Positions 1-11,789 are shown, counted from the stretch's first letter. The stretch: 64,000 nt of DNA from Flaveria trinervia (GCA_025506515.1 CM046451.1:39952595-40016594); one strand, 5' to 3'. Translations and numbers: made by a program. The notes: generated from the letters alone by a model not told the origin.

Positions 1-1839
1 GTTGTGGGGTGGGACTTGTGGATTCTTAGCTGAGGAATCATAACAAGTTCCTGAGAAAGATCTAAATTAGAGAAATTTAGATCTAGCATAGATGCTTCAC
101 CCACCACATCAGCACACTTATCAAGAGAGACTTGATCTAAGGAGTGTGTGACATCATTCATGTTATGATCTATAGAGTGGTTATCAGCATCAAGAAGTTT
201 TGATCACTTTCACCACTACCATCATTGTCTTCTGCAATTAAAGCATCCTTATCTGGTTGTGGAGCATCTGAGCTGGAATTTGAAGGCATACCAATGTATT
301 AGCTGAGTTTGTCGTTGTGGTGATGATAAAACCTCATTTGTAGAAGTAGTTCCAAGTGGAGCTGAATATATATACTTGAAAGTCTTCTCAGCTCAAATCT
401 TGGATCAGGATCACGTGTATTTAAATTTTTTGCAGATCCTGAAACAGTCTCATTAGATTTATTAAAACAGTTGGTAACTAAATCAAGATCAAAGATCCAA
501 TCAAAACCAGAACCAGCCACACAAGGTGTGTGTTTATTGAAAGTCACATGGTTGACTCCTCAACAATTCTAGTTCTAAGATTGTATACTCTGTAAGCCTT
601 AGCTTAAGAAGAATATCCAATGAAGTGTCCATTATCTGATCTCTCACCAAATTTAGCAATTTGAACCATAGTATTAAGATGGTGCAAGGACAACCAAATG
701 ACCTAAGAAAACAAATGAAAGGTTTCCTCTTGTGCGAAAGTTCATTAGGTGTCTTGCATTAGTCTTAACTACTAAAACTCTATTCTGCACATAGCAGGCA
801 CTGTTAACTGCCTCTGCCCAGAAGGTGATGTGCAGCTTAGAGTCAGACAACATGGCTCTTGCAGCTTCAATCAATATCCTGTTCCTTCTCTCAGCAACAC
901 CATTATGCCGAGGAGTCCTTGGAGCATTGTATTGTCATGAAATACCTTTTTCATCATAGAATGCATCAAAGATTTGGTTCTTGAATTTAGTTCCTTGATC
1001 ACATCTTCTGATTTTGAACTTGTGATCAGATTGATTCTCAATCTTCAAGATGAAACTCTTCAGAATCTCAGGAGTCTCATCCTTAGTTATATGGAAAAAG
1101 ACCCAAGTGAATCTTGTAAAATCATCTGTGATCACTAAACTATAAGATGTCCATCCTAGACTTATTACACTGGTGGGGCCAAAAAGATCCATATGTAACA
1201 ACTGTAGGGGTGTAGTGATGGAGTTCCTTTCCTTGGGCTTGTGAGATACCTTATGTTGCTTCCCTTTCAGGCATGCAACATAATGGTCATCACTTGTAAA
1301 CTCTTTCTTTGGCATTACAGTTACCAAGTCATTCTTAATCAGTTTATTCATGTTTTTAAAGTTTACATGGCACATTCTTTTATTCCATGGGAAAGACTCA
1401 TCACTATTGGCTTTAGATAGAAAGCATGAAACTTCTCCACAGGGAGATGTTTCTTGCAAATACATCTTCTACGTGTTCCATTTCCTTGGGGATCTAAGCA
1501 AAATATGCTCATGAGGAATGATCACCCCGGGCTTGAGAACAATGCACTCATGCTTAGTAAAGAGCATTTTATGACTCTGATCAGAAAATTGGGATACACT
1601 CAGAAGATTGTATCCAAGCTCCTTGACAAAGTTTACCTTTTCAATGCTGAGCTTACCATTTGTGACCTTGCCCTTTCTTGAAATATAACCACCTTCATCT
1701 CCTCCAAAGGCAACTAGCCCTCCTTCAATCCTTTCAAAGTTCTGGAGTAGTGACCTATTGCCTATCATGTGCCTGGAACAGGCACTGTCAATGATCCAAA
1801 CATTTTTGTTTGTCTTTAGCTATCCCTACACAAGAAATG
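1..1839 (-). pseudogene. Element A pol, 5' part: protease, GAG-pre-integrase, integrase and start of the linker to RT
   Basis: Read on the minus strand. Protease starts near 1800 with WIIDSACSRHMIGN, where the usual DSG active site is DSA. The HHCC zinc region (about 1230-1390) is damaged: the WHRRLGH-type segment is altered and the first cysteine before ACLKGKQH is a tyrosine. The integrase core follows, with DLFGP (about 1190), a second Asp in RRCDQGTKF (about 1000) and the Glu in NGVAERRNR (about 890), so the DDE triad can be seen. From 300 to 550 comes the post-integrase linker ending DPDPRFEL, and the first bases encode QLRIHKSHPT, just before RT. At least three frame breaks lie between about 550 and 1470. 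This is a decayed coding region whose counterpart is 57950-59745 in element F. Confidence 0.85.
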
Positions 1840-1844
1840 ATTAG
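1840..1844. repeat. Target site duplication ATTAG of element B, left copy
   Basis: ATTAG directly precedes the TG of the B LTR and is repeated at 18922-18926 directly after the terminal CA. The related element F has a single copy at the same place (around 59753), which is the empty site. Confidence 0.95.
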
Positions 1845-2156
1845 TGATAGGATCAAATGAATAAATCTGTGTGATTTGTAAACACAATTCAATGAAATTC
1901 ACACAAAGTAATCAAATCAAAACAAGATATCAATAAAATTCAAGTTTTTATTAATATCAAGCTAAGACAATTACAAGTATGAAAGCAAATTCGAATATCT
2001 TGTGTATTCGTTACTATCTACCTGCAAATCTAAGCTATTCATACTGAAAACAAAAAGTAAAGGAACTAACAAATTACACAAATAGTCCCTGTACTATTAC
2101 AAACTATCAAAAGACAAATAAAGACAACATGTTAATCTTTCTTAGAGCACTTAACA
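1845..2156 (-). repeat. Element B 3' LTR
   Basis: 312 bp, TGATAGGATC to CACTTAACA, matching 17844-18921 once the solo LTR there is removed. A TATA-like stretch corresponding to the one in the 5' LTR is mutated here (about 2031-2040). The LTR is unusually short for this lineage and holds no palindromic array; in this family the array lies in the leader instead. Confidence 0.95.
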
Positions 2157-2171
2157 ATCCTCCCCCTAAGA
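2157..2171 (-). other. Element B polypurine tract
   Basis: On the minus strand CTTAGGGGGAGGAT lies directly before the 3' LTR, the standard site for plus-strand DNA priming. The same CTTAGGGGGA-type tract occurs next to the 3' LTRs of D (26091-26104) and F (39311-39322). Confidence 0.9.
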
Positions 2172-2313
2172 TTGACATGGTCTTCTGTATTCAAACTCTT
2201 CAAGCTTTGACTGCTAACTTTATCTTCAATTCTATCTTCAACCTTGACTTCATCATTCATAGTAATCTGCTGGTTCTTCTTTGACTTTGAACATTGGCTT
2301 CTGTTGTACATAT

Positions 2314-5300
2314 CTAATCTTTCAAAGCTTTTGATATTGCAGACTTGAATTTACTTGCAAGAATGCCTTGTTCGGGTTTAGCTTCATTTGTTCTAATCTC
2401 CATCTTGTCCATTCTCTCCAAAGTGTCTTCTGAAAGACATGAAATATCAATATTAGCATATAACTCAATAGGCTTGTTACTTTCCTTTGAGTACACTTCT
2501 AATACCCCTTTCCTTGATATTCTTATGAATTCAATATCTTTAATATCTTTCTTCAGAATGTTGGCATACGCAAGAGCTTTTCTCAAAGATATTCTTTCCA
2601 TGGTAGCATTCATCACATAATAACAGAAATGAAATATTTCTTATCTTGCTCAGCCACTTCAGGAGATACTTTCTCAAATTTTTGTACTGAAAAAAATGAA
2701 ATATAACTTGGATATAGCAGTTTTAGTTCAAAAACTCCAAATAAAGTAATCATGTCCTCATCCCATCTTTCTAGATTTCGAACTAACTTCAGCTCAAATG
2801 TCTCAGTGTTATAAAACCATCTGAGAATTGGCTTTGAGTTTTGATTACCGTCAATCTCTTTCAGTCCAGGAGTTGTAACTTTTTCAAAATATTTATCACA
2901 AAATTCTATGAAAGAATGTTCTTCTTCTGAATGGACTCCGTTAAGTTTCTTGTTTTCTTCATAGTAGCAAAGTACTATTTCTCCTCTTGATCACATCTTG
3001 TGTTAAGAAAATTACTCGATCTATCCAATCCTCTTCTTAATAATTCTACAAACATCTTCCCATGCTTTGAATCAGAAGGATTGATCAGAGGTAATCTATT
3101 CAGCTCTTTTAAATCTTGCACTGGAAGTTTTATGATACTGGAGTAAAAATGATAAACATCAATACAACATTTACTCTCTTTATAAAAAATGCATCAAACA
3201 CTTCATCATACTTCTATGCAATGATCTTTACTTGGTTGGTAAAATTGGAGCAATCATAGCATTCAACAGTTCAGCAACTGATTGTCCTTTTTGCTATATG
3301 TTTCTTACCAAGTCTCCGGTGGTTCTTGAACTATCAAGAATATGCTTTTGTTCAGTTGATGTTTTATAAGTCTGTCTTTCTGGATTAGCAAACATTTCTA
3401 TCAATTCTTTTCAATGGGCATGAGCATCATCAAATCTTGACATTTGTTTTATCTCCTGAGGCTTTAACATTCTTGTTCTTTTTGTTATTTCAAGATACTG
3501 AGGGTTATCTGTATCAAGCACTATCATTTTCTTCATTGTTTCTCAGTTTCTTGAAAGCTTCTGACAAGATTTCTCAGAGATACCGATTGTAATCTCTTCG
3601 GCTTCTTCCAAGGGTAATTTCTAGATTGCAACCATGATCTAAGAGCTAGAATACTCATATCATCTGGATCAGGATGGTGCAACTCAGAACTAGACAATTT
3701 TTCTACATTTATTACTCTTTTTCTCTTGTCCATTCACCGTGCTCAATAACAATCGCATTTAGATCTATTGAAGCAACTGACTCTGCATAGATACATTTCT
3801 CGTATTCATCATTAATCTGAGAAACAATCAGTCCATCCAAATATACTCGATTGTATTTCATGTTCACAAGATAATTATATTTTTCTTCAAAGTCTTGTGG
3901 TACTTCATCTTGTTCTTGAATATGTTCTTGTGAAGAGAAATGTGACACAAATTCAGCTTCATCAATATCTTCATTATCTAGAACTTCATCATACCAATCA
4001 TCATTGTATATTTCTTCAATATCATCTAAAGCATCAATCTGTTCTTGAACATTTTGCTCTTCAATGGATTCTTCAGTTCTTTGAAGCTTAGAAGAGGATT
4101 CAGTTTGACTAATATCTTCTAATTCATTCACTTTCCTTTTGCCTTTTCTTTGCTCAATATTTTCTTCAACCTGCATCTCAGTACTAATCACATGTACCGG
4201 TGAAATAGTTTTCTGAGCTTCTCTTTCCTTTAGCAATTCAGCTTTGAGATTTTCATTTTCTTCAGATAATTTCTTGAATTTCTCCTCAAGACTATCATAA
4301 TCTTTAATCATTACTTCAAAGTTCTTTATTACGTCTTCTTTATCTTTGGCAAAATTAACAATCTTTTCATCTTTTAATGCATTTTCTTCGGACAACTTTA
4401 AATTTTCATCTTTGAGCTTTTGAATTTCTTTTTCACAAGATCTGATTATCTCTTTCATTCTTTCATTTTCCACTTTCAACTCTTCAATCTCTTTTTCTTT
4501 GCTTAAATTTTCTTCTTTCAATTTTTCAATCTCATCAATGTCAACTATTTCCTCTGTTTGTATAGACACATTGTGTGACATACTAACAAGGATTTCTTCT
4601 GCTCCTTCATTTGTATCAATTTCAAATACTGGATTGAATAGAATATCATTTATAAAGTCAGAAGTAAATGTTTGATTTTGAGAATTTCTTTCTTGTACAT
4701 CTTCCTTAACATTTTCTTCAATCATAGGTTATGTCTCATTTACAGTATCTTCTGCATTTCTTTCTTCATTTCCTTCTTCATGTGCTTCAGTGGCATCATC
4801 ATTTCCATCATCATCATCATCACTTTCTTCACTTGATGAAATTTTAGACACATCATCATCACTTTCTTCATCAAGTCTAGATCTTCAATCAAATCATTTG
4901 GATCTATTGGTTCTTCTTCAGTTAGATGGAAGTGTGGCTGAGTAATATCAACTTCATCCATTGATACATTCCTGATATAATCAAAAACTCGAATGTTTTA
5001 AGCACTAGTGATCATTGCCAATCTTTTGTAAACAATCTCTGACATGTGCTCTAACTAAATCTTTTCACCAATAACTTCTTCAGCTTACAAATCTGGATTT
5101 GTATCATTAATAAGAAGCTGAAGAAATCTTGGGTACATCAAATACTTATGCCTTACTCCTCTTTCATGATTAAAAATGAATCCATTCATTATCCACTTAG
5201 CCATATTAAATCTTCTATTGTGGATAAGGCTATAATTGGAGATGCAATGTCTACAGGGAATGAATCCCAACCCGCACTTCTTTTTGACATGAAATGTGGA

Positions 5301-5734
5301 AAGATATAGCATAAAAGCTTCCAATGCTTAAATACACGAGCTCTGAAAAATTGCTTCTTAGGGAAATGATCTGGATGACCCATCTGTAGAAAAACTTCTC
5401 TACATTCATTAAATGTATATTCTGATAAATCTTCAGGATCATTATCACCCAGTCTTAGAGCTTGTCTAATTGCTTCTTCAGAAACTTCAAGCATTATTTC
5501 TGATGTGATGAAGTCTCTTAAAACTTTGTTTCCTTGATCATCTCTTTCAACTTGAGCAGTTCTCTAGAATATCATAATCATTCTTCCACTTATCATGGGC
5601 CTTGCACACATAGCATACACATATTTTGTTCTTAGTAGAAATCTAATAATATCTTCATATCCAGTAGCTTCTCTATTTTCATCATCTAAAAATGCAGCTA
5701 CATTATGCTTTGTCTCAAATTTTAAATCTACCAT
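2314..5734 (-). pseudogene. Element B ORF3: additional ORF downstream of pol, broken
   Basis: Start ATG at 5734 (MVDLKFETKHNV), chosen because it aligns with the ORF3 start of element D. The N-terminal domain (about 5085-5734) holds IIRFLLRTKYVYAM, VSEEAIRQALRLGD, an AGWDSFPVDIAS segment and YPRFLQLLI. It is followed by acidic low-complexity sequence (about 4740-4960), a 337-residue glutamate- and lysine-rich coiled-coil segment (3712-4725), a short LQSRNY helix motif (3533-3733), a KIIA-KYD block near 3230 and a C-terminal block near 2700-2850 (FELKLL-SYI type). The last reading frame stops at 2314. Stops and frameshifts break it into several frames. No membrane helix or signal peptide is evident, so I would not call it an envelope protein. 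Function is unknown; homologues are ORF3 of D, F and, at the N-terminus, C. Confidence 0.72.
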
Positions 5735-6350
5735 CTTCAAAACACAACAAAAGTATTATGAGAACATTGAATATTGATTAATGAAATTTATTTCTACATA
5801 TGACTTTTGATTTTGACTTTTTAATTTGACCTTTTATTTTTACTTTTGAATTGAGATTTCAAGATGTAAAGCATTTATCTTTATTCATTTGAATTTATTA
5901 TCTACAGATCAATTTTAATTAATTATTTTTGTTCAAAATATGACTGCTTGTTCATCATCTTCTTCTTCGACTATGAAAATCGTCTGAGTCATCATCATCA
6001 ACAAATCTTTTTCACTTTTAGATTAAAAATAATACATCAACAGACTCGCAAATCAGTTCTTATCAATAATCCAGCGTCAATTTTTTATATGATACTCATT
6101 TGATCAAATTAAACTTGGATTATATTGGTTCGAACGCCCAAATAGCATTCAAACGACTATAGTAATGCACTGATTAACCCAAAATTTATATATTTGAATC
6201 ACAAACTTACGTTTATATATTCAAATACAATGTATACTCAAATAATTAATTCGATTTCAGATAAAATACGGATGTGTTTATGCTCGACAGTTGCAGTTCG
6301 AGGGTTTTGATCTGAGATTTTGAAATGTAAATGAAAATAGCTTAAGTGTT
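5735..6350 (-). other. Leader of element B ORF3, no ORF
   Basis: About 615 AT-rich bases between the TATA-like box and the ORF3 start. No reading frame is supported. A GTAAGT donor-like hexamer lies at 6205-6210 on the minus strand, and the bases just before the ATG (GTTGTGTTTTGAAG) resemble a splice acceptor, so a 5' intron is possible but unproven. Confidence 0.4.
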
Positions 6351-6363
6351 CAATTTATATAAG
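6351..6363 (-). promoter_or_regulatory. TATA-like box upstream of element B ORF3
   Basis: The minus strand reads CTTATATAAATTG immediately downstream of the palindromic array, 615 bases before the ORF3 ATG. The placement, array then TATA then ORF3, matches C and F. Promoter function is an inference. Confidence 0.5.
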
Positions 6364-6370
6364 TGAAATT

Positions 6371-6789
6371 TTAGGCGTATGAGCCCTGTTCAGATTATGG
6401 TCGTTGTTTGGGCATATGAAAACCTAGAATCCACTTATTTTGTTAGACGCATGAGCACTGTTGTGCGTTTTAAGTCAGACGCATGAACTGTTCAGACGCA
6501 TAAGCACTGTTTAGGCGCTTTTGCACTGTTCAGTCGCATGGACTTTGTGAAACGTCTAACACTTGAAATTTTGAAACTATTTAGACGCATGAGACATGAC
6601 AAACATCTAACACAGAAACACTATTTAGACGCATGGGATTATCACAAACACCCAACACTTGTAATTTCAAAGATGTATTACAATTGTTTAGACGCATGGG
6701 AATGAATCAAACGTCCAACACTTTGTATAATCTTGAAAATTTCATCATGCTCCTATTTAGGCGCATGTGCACTGTTTAGGTGCATGAGT
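6371..6789. repeat. Palindromic motif array of element B (TTAGACGCATG / CGTCTAA)
   Basis: AGACGCAT occurs six times exactly and several more times with one change (AGGCGCAT, AGTCGCAT). It is interspersed with the inverted partner AACGTCTAAC and variants, so the half-sites TTAGACG and CGTCTAA face each other. GCACTGTT recurs beside them. The same motifs, mainly in the opposite orientation, recur in the gag leader of the same element at 17149-17406. They are absent from the B LTR itself. Confidence 0.8.
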
Positions 6790-8073
6790 TGACTTTCATG
6801 ATTTAAACACTTGTGATTTCTAATTTCTTCACTTGCACACTTTTTACCATTTAGATCTCCAAATTTTGAACTTTTTGCATATTGCACTTTCAATTTATAA
6901 ATTTTATTTTCTATTTCTTTTTAAATTCTTTTGTCCCTTCATTTTAGTCTCAACATAAAATCAAATATCATCTGATTTTCAACTTAAAAAGCATTTATTT
7001 GCAAAGATTATGTAGATTCATATTGTAATTTTGTAGATTACCATCTGATTTCAATTTACACACATACTTTGAACATAAAACATCACCCTTTCAATTCAAC
7101 ATTTCAAATTTTGATTATGATTATTGAATATTTTATGAGAACAACTCTTTCAGTTATTACTCCCCCTAAACTTTTATGTTTGAAATACTTATAAGTTCTT
7201 ATGAAAGAGAATAAGATCACACAGCACATTGAGACATTGCCTTCACACACAAAGACATGCATAAAAGAAAGATGAAAATAGAATCAAAATCTATATTAAG
7301 CATAGAATAAATGTCTGCAGAGAGATCATATTAATGAAGATCAGCATATTAAAATAAAATAAATATGGAGAGTCATAGACAATGAATAAATCTTGATCAA
7401 GTGTGTTCTAGGTCAGTGATATCACAGCAAAGGAGACACAAGATCTAAGGACAAACAATGAATGTTTTTGACACAATTATCAAATCACTTACTTTTCAAA
7501 TGTTGGATTGATTAGTGTTGATTTAGATATGACATGATGTAAAGCATACAGAGACTAAGAGAGCTCAACTATCGTCATGAAATGCAAGAAAGAACACATG
7601 CTCAACTTATTACCTGAAACATAGATATCACCAGAGTTCATGTTACTGAGTTTATAGAGGATGATCATGGATAACCATTTGATCAGTTCTGACTATTCAT
7701 TTGAATAGGTTGTGCACATTGGCATCTTTTTGCATCAAAAAGAGAATCCAGGTCTATAATGACTTACAACAGAGGATATCTTAGTACTTCAGGTCTATGA
7801 TGACTCATAACAGAGAAGTGAAATGATGCTTTGTAACAGATCTCATGATTTCACATAGTTTCAACAGGTGTGAGAGATGTATCTTAACAAATATTCATTC
7901 TGATAAGCTAACAACTCAAAAGTACTCAGATGAATGCCTATAGCATGTATGTTTAGTTTGATCACAAGAATTTACTGTTTCAGCATAATACTCAGATATT
8001 GTCTACACATAATATCTGATCATGTCTAGACCTTATTAATGAGTGAGGTATGCAACTGATCTCACTAATGTAC
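6790..8073 (-). other. Element B pol-ORF3 spacer, no gene seen
   Basis: AT-rich spacer without a credible ORF. It holds one polypurine-tract-like stretch (minus strand TTTAGGGGGAGT, about 7160-7172) that is not beside any LTR I can recognise. The spacer continues at 9995-10179 beyond the solo LTR. Confidence 0.55.
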
Positions 8074-8184
8074 TGTAACACCCGAATATTTATTATTTTG
8101 AAGCCGGTGAGGAAAGAAAAGAAAATAAAGTCCAAAAGTCGAGGGACCAAACTCGCCAATGAAAGAAAGTCGGGTGAGGGGCAG

Positions 8185-8192
8185 TATATAAG
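8185..8192 (+). promoter_or_regulatory. TATA box of the gypsy-like LTR
   Basis: TATATAAG followed by a purine-rich then pyrimidine-rich leader, at the position expected for the transcription start of an LTR read on the plus strand. Confidence 0.55.
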
Positions 8193-8640
8193 GGAGAGGG
8201 CAGCCCTTACCCTCTCCCCCACACTCACAAATCAGCCAAAGAAAGGGGAGAAGAGAGAAAGAAGAGAAAAAGAGGAAAAGTGCCGGCTAGGTTGGTTCGG
8301 GTCGCCAAAATCGTCGTGAAGCAAGCCAAATCGAAGCCCTTAACGTTCTGCTCGTTTGTGTGAGTTCTAGAACCCCACTTTTACTTGTTTTCAAACGATT
8401 TTGGGGCTAGAAGCATAAAACCCCGTTTTTGTATGTGTATGTGCTTGACCCATTTGGGTGTGATGTGTATGATGCGTTTCGTGTATGTTTCCGGGCGTGC
8501 GTGTGCTTGTATGGTGTTATAGTATGCATTCCTAAGGTTTAGGATGGTCAATTTAGGCTTAAAATAGGTTTAGATGAGTTTGGAGGCTGAAAACCCTCGG
8601 CTGCAGTCGGGATGACCTGCATTCTGCATCAGTTAGGGCT

Positions 8641-8945
8641 AGGCGGCCGACTGGAGGCCGAATGGAGGCCATACGGCCAATTAGGTGCGATTGGGGTCCA
8701 TTCGCACGATTGAAGGTCCATTCGCACGATTGAAAGGCCAGTCGCATGGAGGTCATGCGACTGAAGGTCCAGTCGCATAAGTGCTCATCCGCATTAATCC
8801 TATTCGCATGAGGTCCATCCGCATTGTCCATTCGCACGACTGGATGTTCATTCCCATAGGTGTTCATCCATATTAGTTCAATCGCATGATGTTCAGTCGC
8901 ATGGAGGCCATGCGGCTGAAGGGTGTCCATACGCTCGAATAGGGC
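8641..8945. repeat. Degenerate palindromic array in the gypsy-like LTR
   Basis: Repeated short units such as GGTCCATTCGCACGATTGAA (twice, around 8694-8735) and facing half-sites CAGTCGCATG and CATGCGACTG (about 8740-8765), continuing as variants with TCGCAT, CCGCATT and ATGCGGCTGA up to 8945. The units are imperfect, with spacing of about 20-30 bases. Confidence 0.7.
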
Positions 8946-9372
8946 TGTTGTACCGAGGAAGGTATAGATTGACTTTTGACTTTCGGGGGAAAGTGCAGAT
9001 GTAAGTTTTGACGTAAAGGTCCCCATAAGAGCATGTAAGATGACGCTTGAGGCCTTAGAAAGCATGTTGGGCATGATGATGATGATGATGTTGCAAGTTT
9101 ATGCACGTTATGTATGTATGGTGTTGCCCTGTATGATAATGATGACTGTGTGTGTTATGTTCCTTGTTATGATGTATGTTTATCTTTCCCATAACTTTAC
9201 ATGTTATGATAAGGAATGAACGAAGTATTATGTAACGTAAAGTGAAAGATAATGAAAGAGGAACACGATGTTGAATGCATGCATTAATGAACGAATGAAA
9301 CGTCTTGCACGCATCGGATAACGGGTCCTTCTTTGTGATTGACCCTTAATGTAGAACCTCTACCGCTCACCC

Positions 9373-9513
9373 CTAGTACTGTGGCATACGTTTAGTTGTT
9401 CATTTATTGACTTCGGCCCAGTAGCTAAGACTGATGGTTACTCCTAGTACCGTGGCATACGTTTAGCTGTTCATTTATTGACTTCGGCCCGTAGCTACGA
9501 CTAACCGGGGTGT
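9373..9513. repeat. 71-bp tandem duplication in the gypsy-like LTR
   Basis: Two adjacent copies starting CTAGTAC at 9373 and 9444, each with GTGGCATACGTTTAG and TTCATTTATTGACTTCGGCC, differing at a few positions. Confidence 0.85.
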
Positions 9514-10179
9514 AGCACATGGTATTGGTATGGATGATGTCCGATGCGCAAGTAAAGTCATAAAGAACGAATGAACGAATGAATGAATGAAGAAGATAAT
9601 AATGATATTATCTATGTGTACGTACGATGTGTGATCATGTAAAAGTAACGAATGGTTTTATATGAAAGTAAAGTATGTTTTGTAATAAAACTAGAACTCA
9701 TTCAGCAACGCTGACTTTTTATATGTTTTCCAGTTGGCAGGTAATGTTTGCTGAGGATGGCACACCATGAAGCTACTCAGCCCTTTTGGGATGGCATTCT
9801 TTTGATTAATGTTTTTGCATTGTAATGCGAACAAGCTATTTTGTAATGAATGTTGTATTAACTTGGAAAAGCATTTACATGGAAATGAAAGAATGTTTTA
9901 GTTTTCCGCTGCGATTTATGAAATACAAATGCAATTATACGTTTTATTTGCGATGACAACCCAGCTGTAAGCATCCCGGGAACGGGGCCTTACATGTACT
10001 ATCAATTCTCACATGTTGCAAATCATAATCCTTTCTAAAAAAACTCTATTTTTGTATTTTTCATAAATATTTTTGTATTTGATTTTTCTATGAAAAACAT
10101 AAAATCACACACACACAAAAATATAAACAGGCAATTAACAATGAAAGTATCACTTATTATGATCTTTTGATTTAGGAGA

Positions 10180-11773
10180 TCACATATGATTTATAAGACC
10201 AATTGATTCTACTAAATAGTCAAATCCTCCTGGTAAGAAGGCTTTACTAAGTAGATCTGCCAATTCTTTTTCTCTTGCAATTTGAATCAATATGATTAAT
10301 CCTTTTTCAGAGTTATCTCTAACAAAACGATATCGAATTTCGATATGTTTTGTTTTTGAATGTTGAACAGGATTAGCTGTTATGAACATAGCAACTGTGT
10401 TATCAATGTAAATTGGTGTTTTAAGAAAGTTGAATCCATAATCGAGTAATTGATTTTGCAACCAAAGGATTTGAGAACATCCTGCTGATGCATCAATGTA
10501 CTCAGCTTCTGCAGTTGAAACAGAGACATTTGTTTGTTTCATACATTGCCATGAGACTAATCTGGGACCAAGAAATTGACACCCACCTGAAGTAGATTTT
10601 CTATCTTGACATCATCCACCATAATCACTATCTGTATATCCATATAGTTCAAAGTTACCCTCGTAAGGATACCAAAGCCCTAAGGCTGGTTTGCCCTTGA
10701 GATACCTGAATATCCTTTTGACAGCAATTAAGTGAGATTCTTTCGGGTCAGATTGATACCTGGCACATACACAAACAACATACATAATGTCTGGTCTAGA
10801 TGCAGTAAGATACATCAAAGATCCAATCATTGATCTGTATAATGTTTGGTCAATAGATTTTCCTTTTGGATCAGGTTCAATCTTGGTGTTAACATCTGCT
10901 GGAGTTCGTATGGACTGACAGTCTTGCAACGTAAATTTCTTTAAGAGCTTGTCAACAAACTTTTCTTGATTGATGAAGATTCCATGTGTAGTTTTCTTGA
11001 CTTGAAGTCCAAGAAAGAAGTTAATCTCTCCCATAGAACTCATTTGGAATCTAGATTTCATGATTTCTTCAAATTCATTGTACAATTTTGGACAGGTAGA
11101 ACCAAATATGATGTCATCAACATACACTTGGACACATAAAAGATCATTATTATCCTTCTTTATGAATAAAGTTGGATCAATTTTCCCTCGTGTGTATCCA
11201 TGTTGGATTAAGTCTTGTGATAACGTCTTATACCAAATTCTAGGGGCTTATGAAGACCATATAAAGCTTTACTCAGTTTATATACTCGATGTGGAAATTG
11301 TGCATCCTCAAAGCCTGGAGGTTGCTTCACAACACATCATCAGTGATTGGACCATATAGAAATGCACCATTTACATCCATTTGATACACCTTGAATTTCA
11401 TGAATGAAGCATAAGCCAGAAAACTCGAATTGATTCAAGTCTTGCAACTGGTGCAAACACTTCATCATAATCTATACCTTCTTCCTGTGTGTATCCTTAT
11501 GCAACAAGTCTCGATTTGTTCCTTATTACAACACCACAATCATCAGTCTTATTTCTAAATAACCATTTCGTGCCAATTACATTTTCTTCTTCAGGTAGAT
11601 CCACCAAATTCCACACTTCTTGTTTGCGGAATTGAAGTAATTCTTCTTGCATGGCTTCTATGCAACCATTGTCCTTTAATGCTTCGGTAACATTTTAGGA
11701 ACAATTTGTGAAAGAATACAAGAGTATAAGCATACGTTTGCTTGTTTTGATTTACTCCTTGTTGTTCTCTCAT
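10180..11773 (-). pseudogene. Element B reverse transcriptase and RNase H
   Basis: The RT amino-terminal part (about 11140-11770) is broken by several frameshifts. The carboxy-terminal part (10612-11127) is open and begins MYVDDIIFGS, the catalytic YVDD box, followed by the FFLGLQVKK block and the RTPADVNTK segment. RNase H spans about 10180-10650: YTDSDYGG at the end of the RT frame, then a break, then STAEAEYIDAS, YIDNTVAMF and TKHIEIRYRFVRD, so the D-E-D residues are present. The pol frame ends at 10180 after GLINHM. These enzymes copy element RNA into DNA and remove the RNA strand in the virus-like particle. The copy is inactive as assembled because of the RT frameshifts. Confidence 0.88.
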
Positions 11774-11789
11774 TCAATGAACCAATAAT

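Larger units (their letters stand above)
8074..9994 (+). mobile_element. Solo LTR of a Ty3/gypsy-like retrotransposon
   Basis: 1921 bp from TGTAACACCCG to GGGGCCTTACA, flanked by the perfect 5-bp duplication TGTAC (8069-8073 and 9995-9999), with no internal coding region, primer site or tract. The TGTAACACCC start is typical of plant Ty3/gypsy LTRs, so the superfamily is an inference from the terminus. A TATA box (TATATAAG, 8185-8192) about 110 bases in supports the plus orientation. It is more GC-rich than its surroundings. Two internal repeat zones are listed separately. It most likely arose by recombination between the two LTRs of an element inserted into the spacer of B. Confidence 0.88.

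Noticed and set aside
3712..4725. 337-codon coiled-coil ORF as a host myosin- or kinesin-like gene
   Set aside because: It lies between the N-terminal domain of B ORF3 and the LTR, on the same strand, and D ORF3 has a coiled coil at the same place.
8050..8319. Plus-strand Lys-Arg-rich ORF as a host gene start
   Set aside because: It overlaps the TATA box and leader of the gypsy-like solo LTR and begins outside it; composition explains it.
11060..11359. Plus-strand 99-codon ORF
   Set aside because: Antisense to the RT of element B; no domain.
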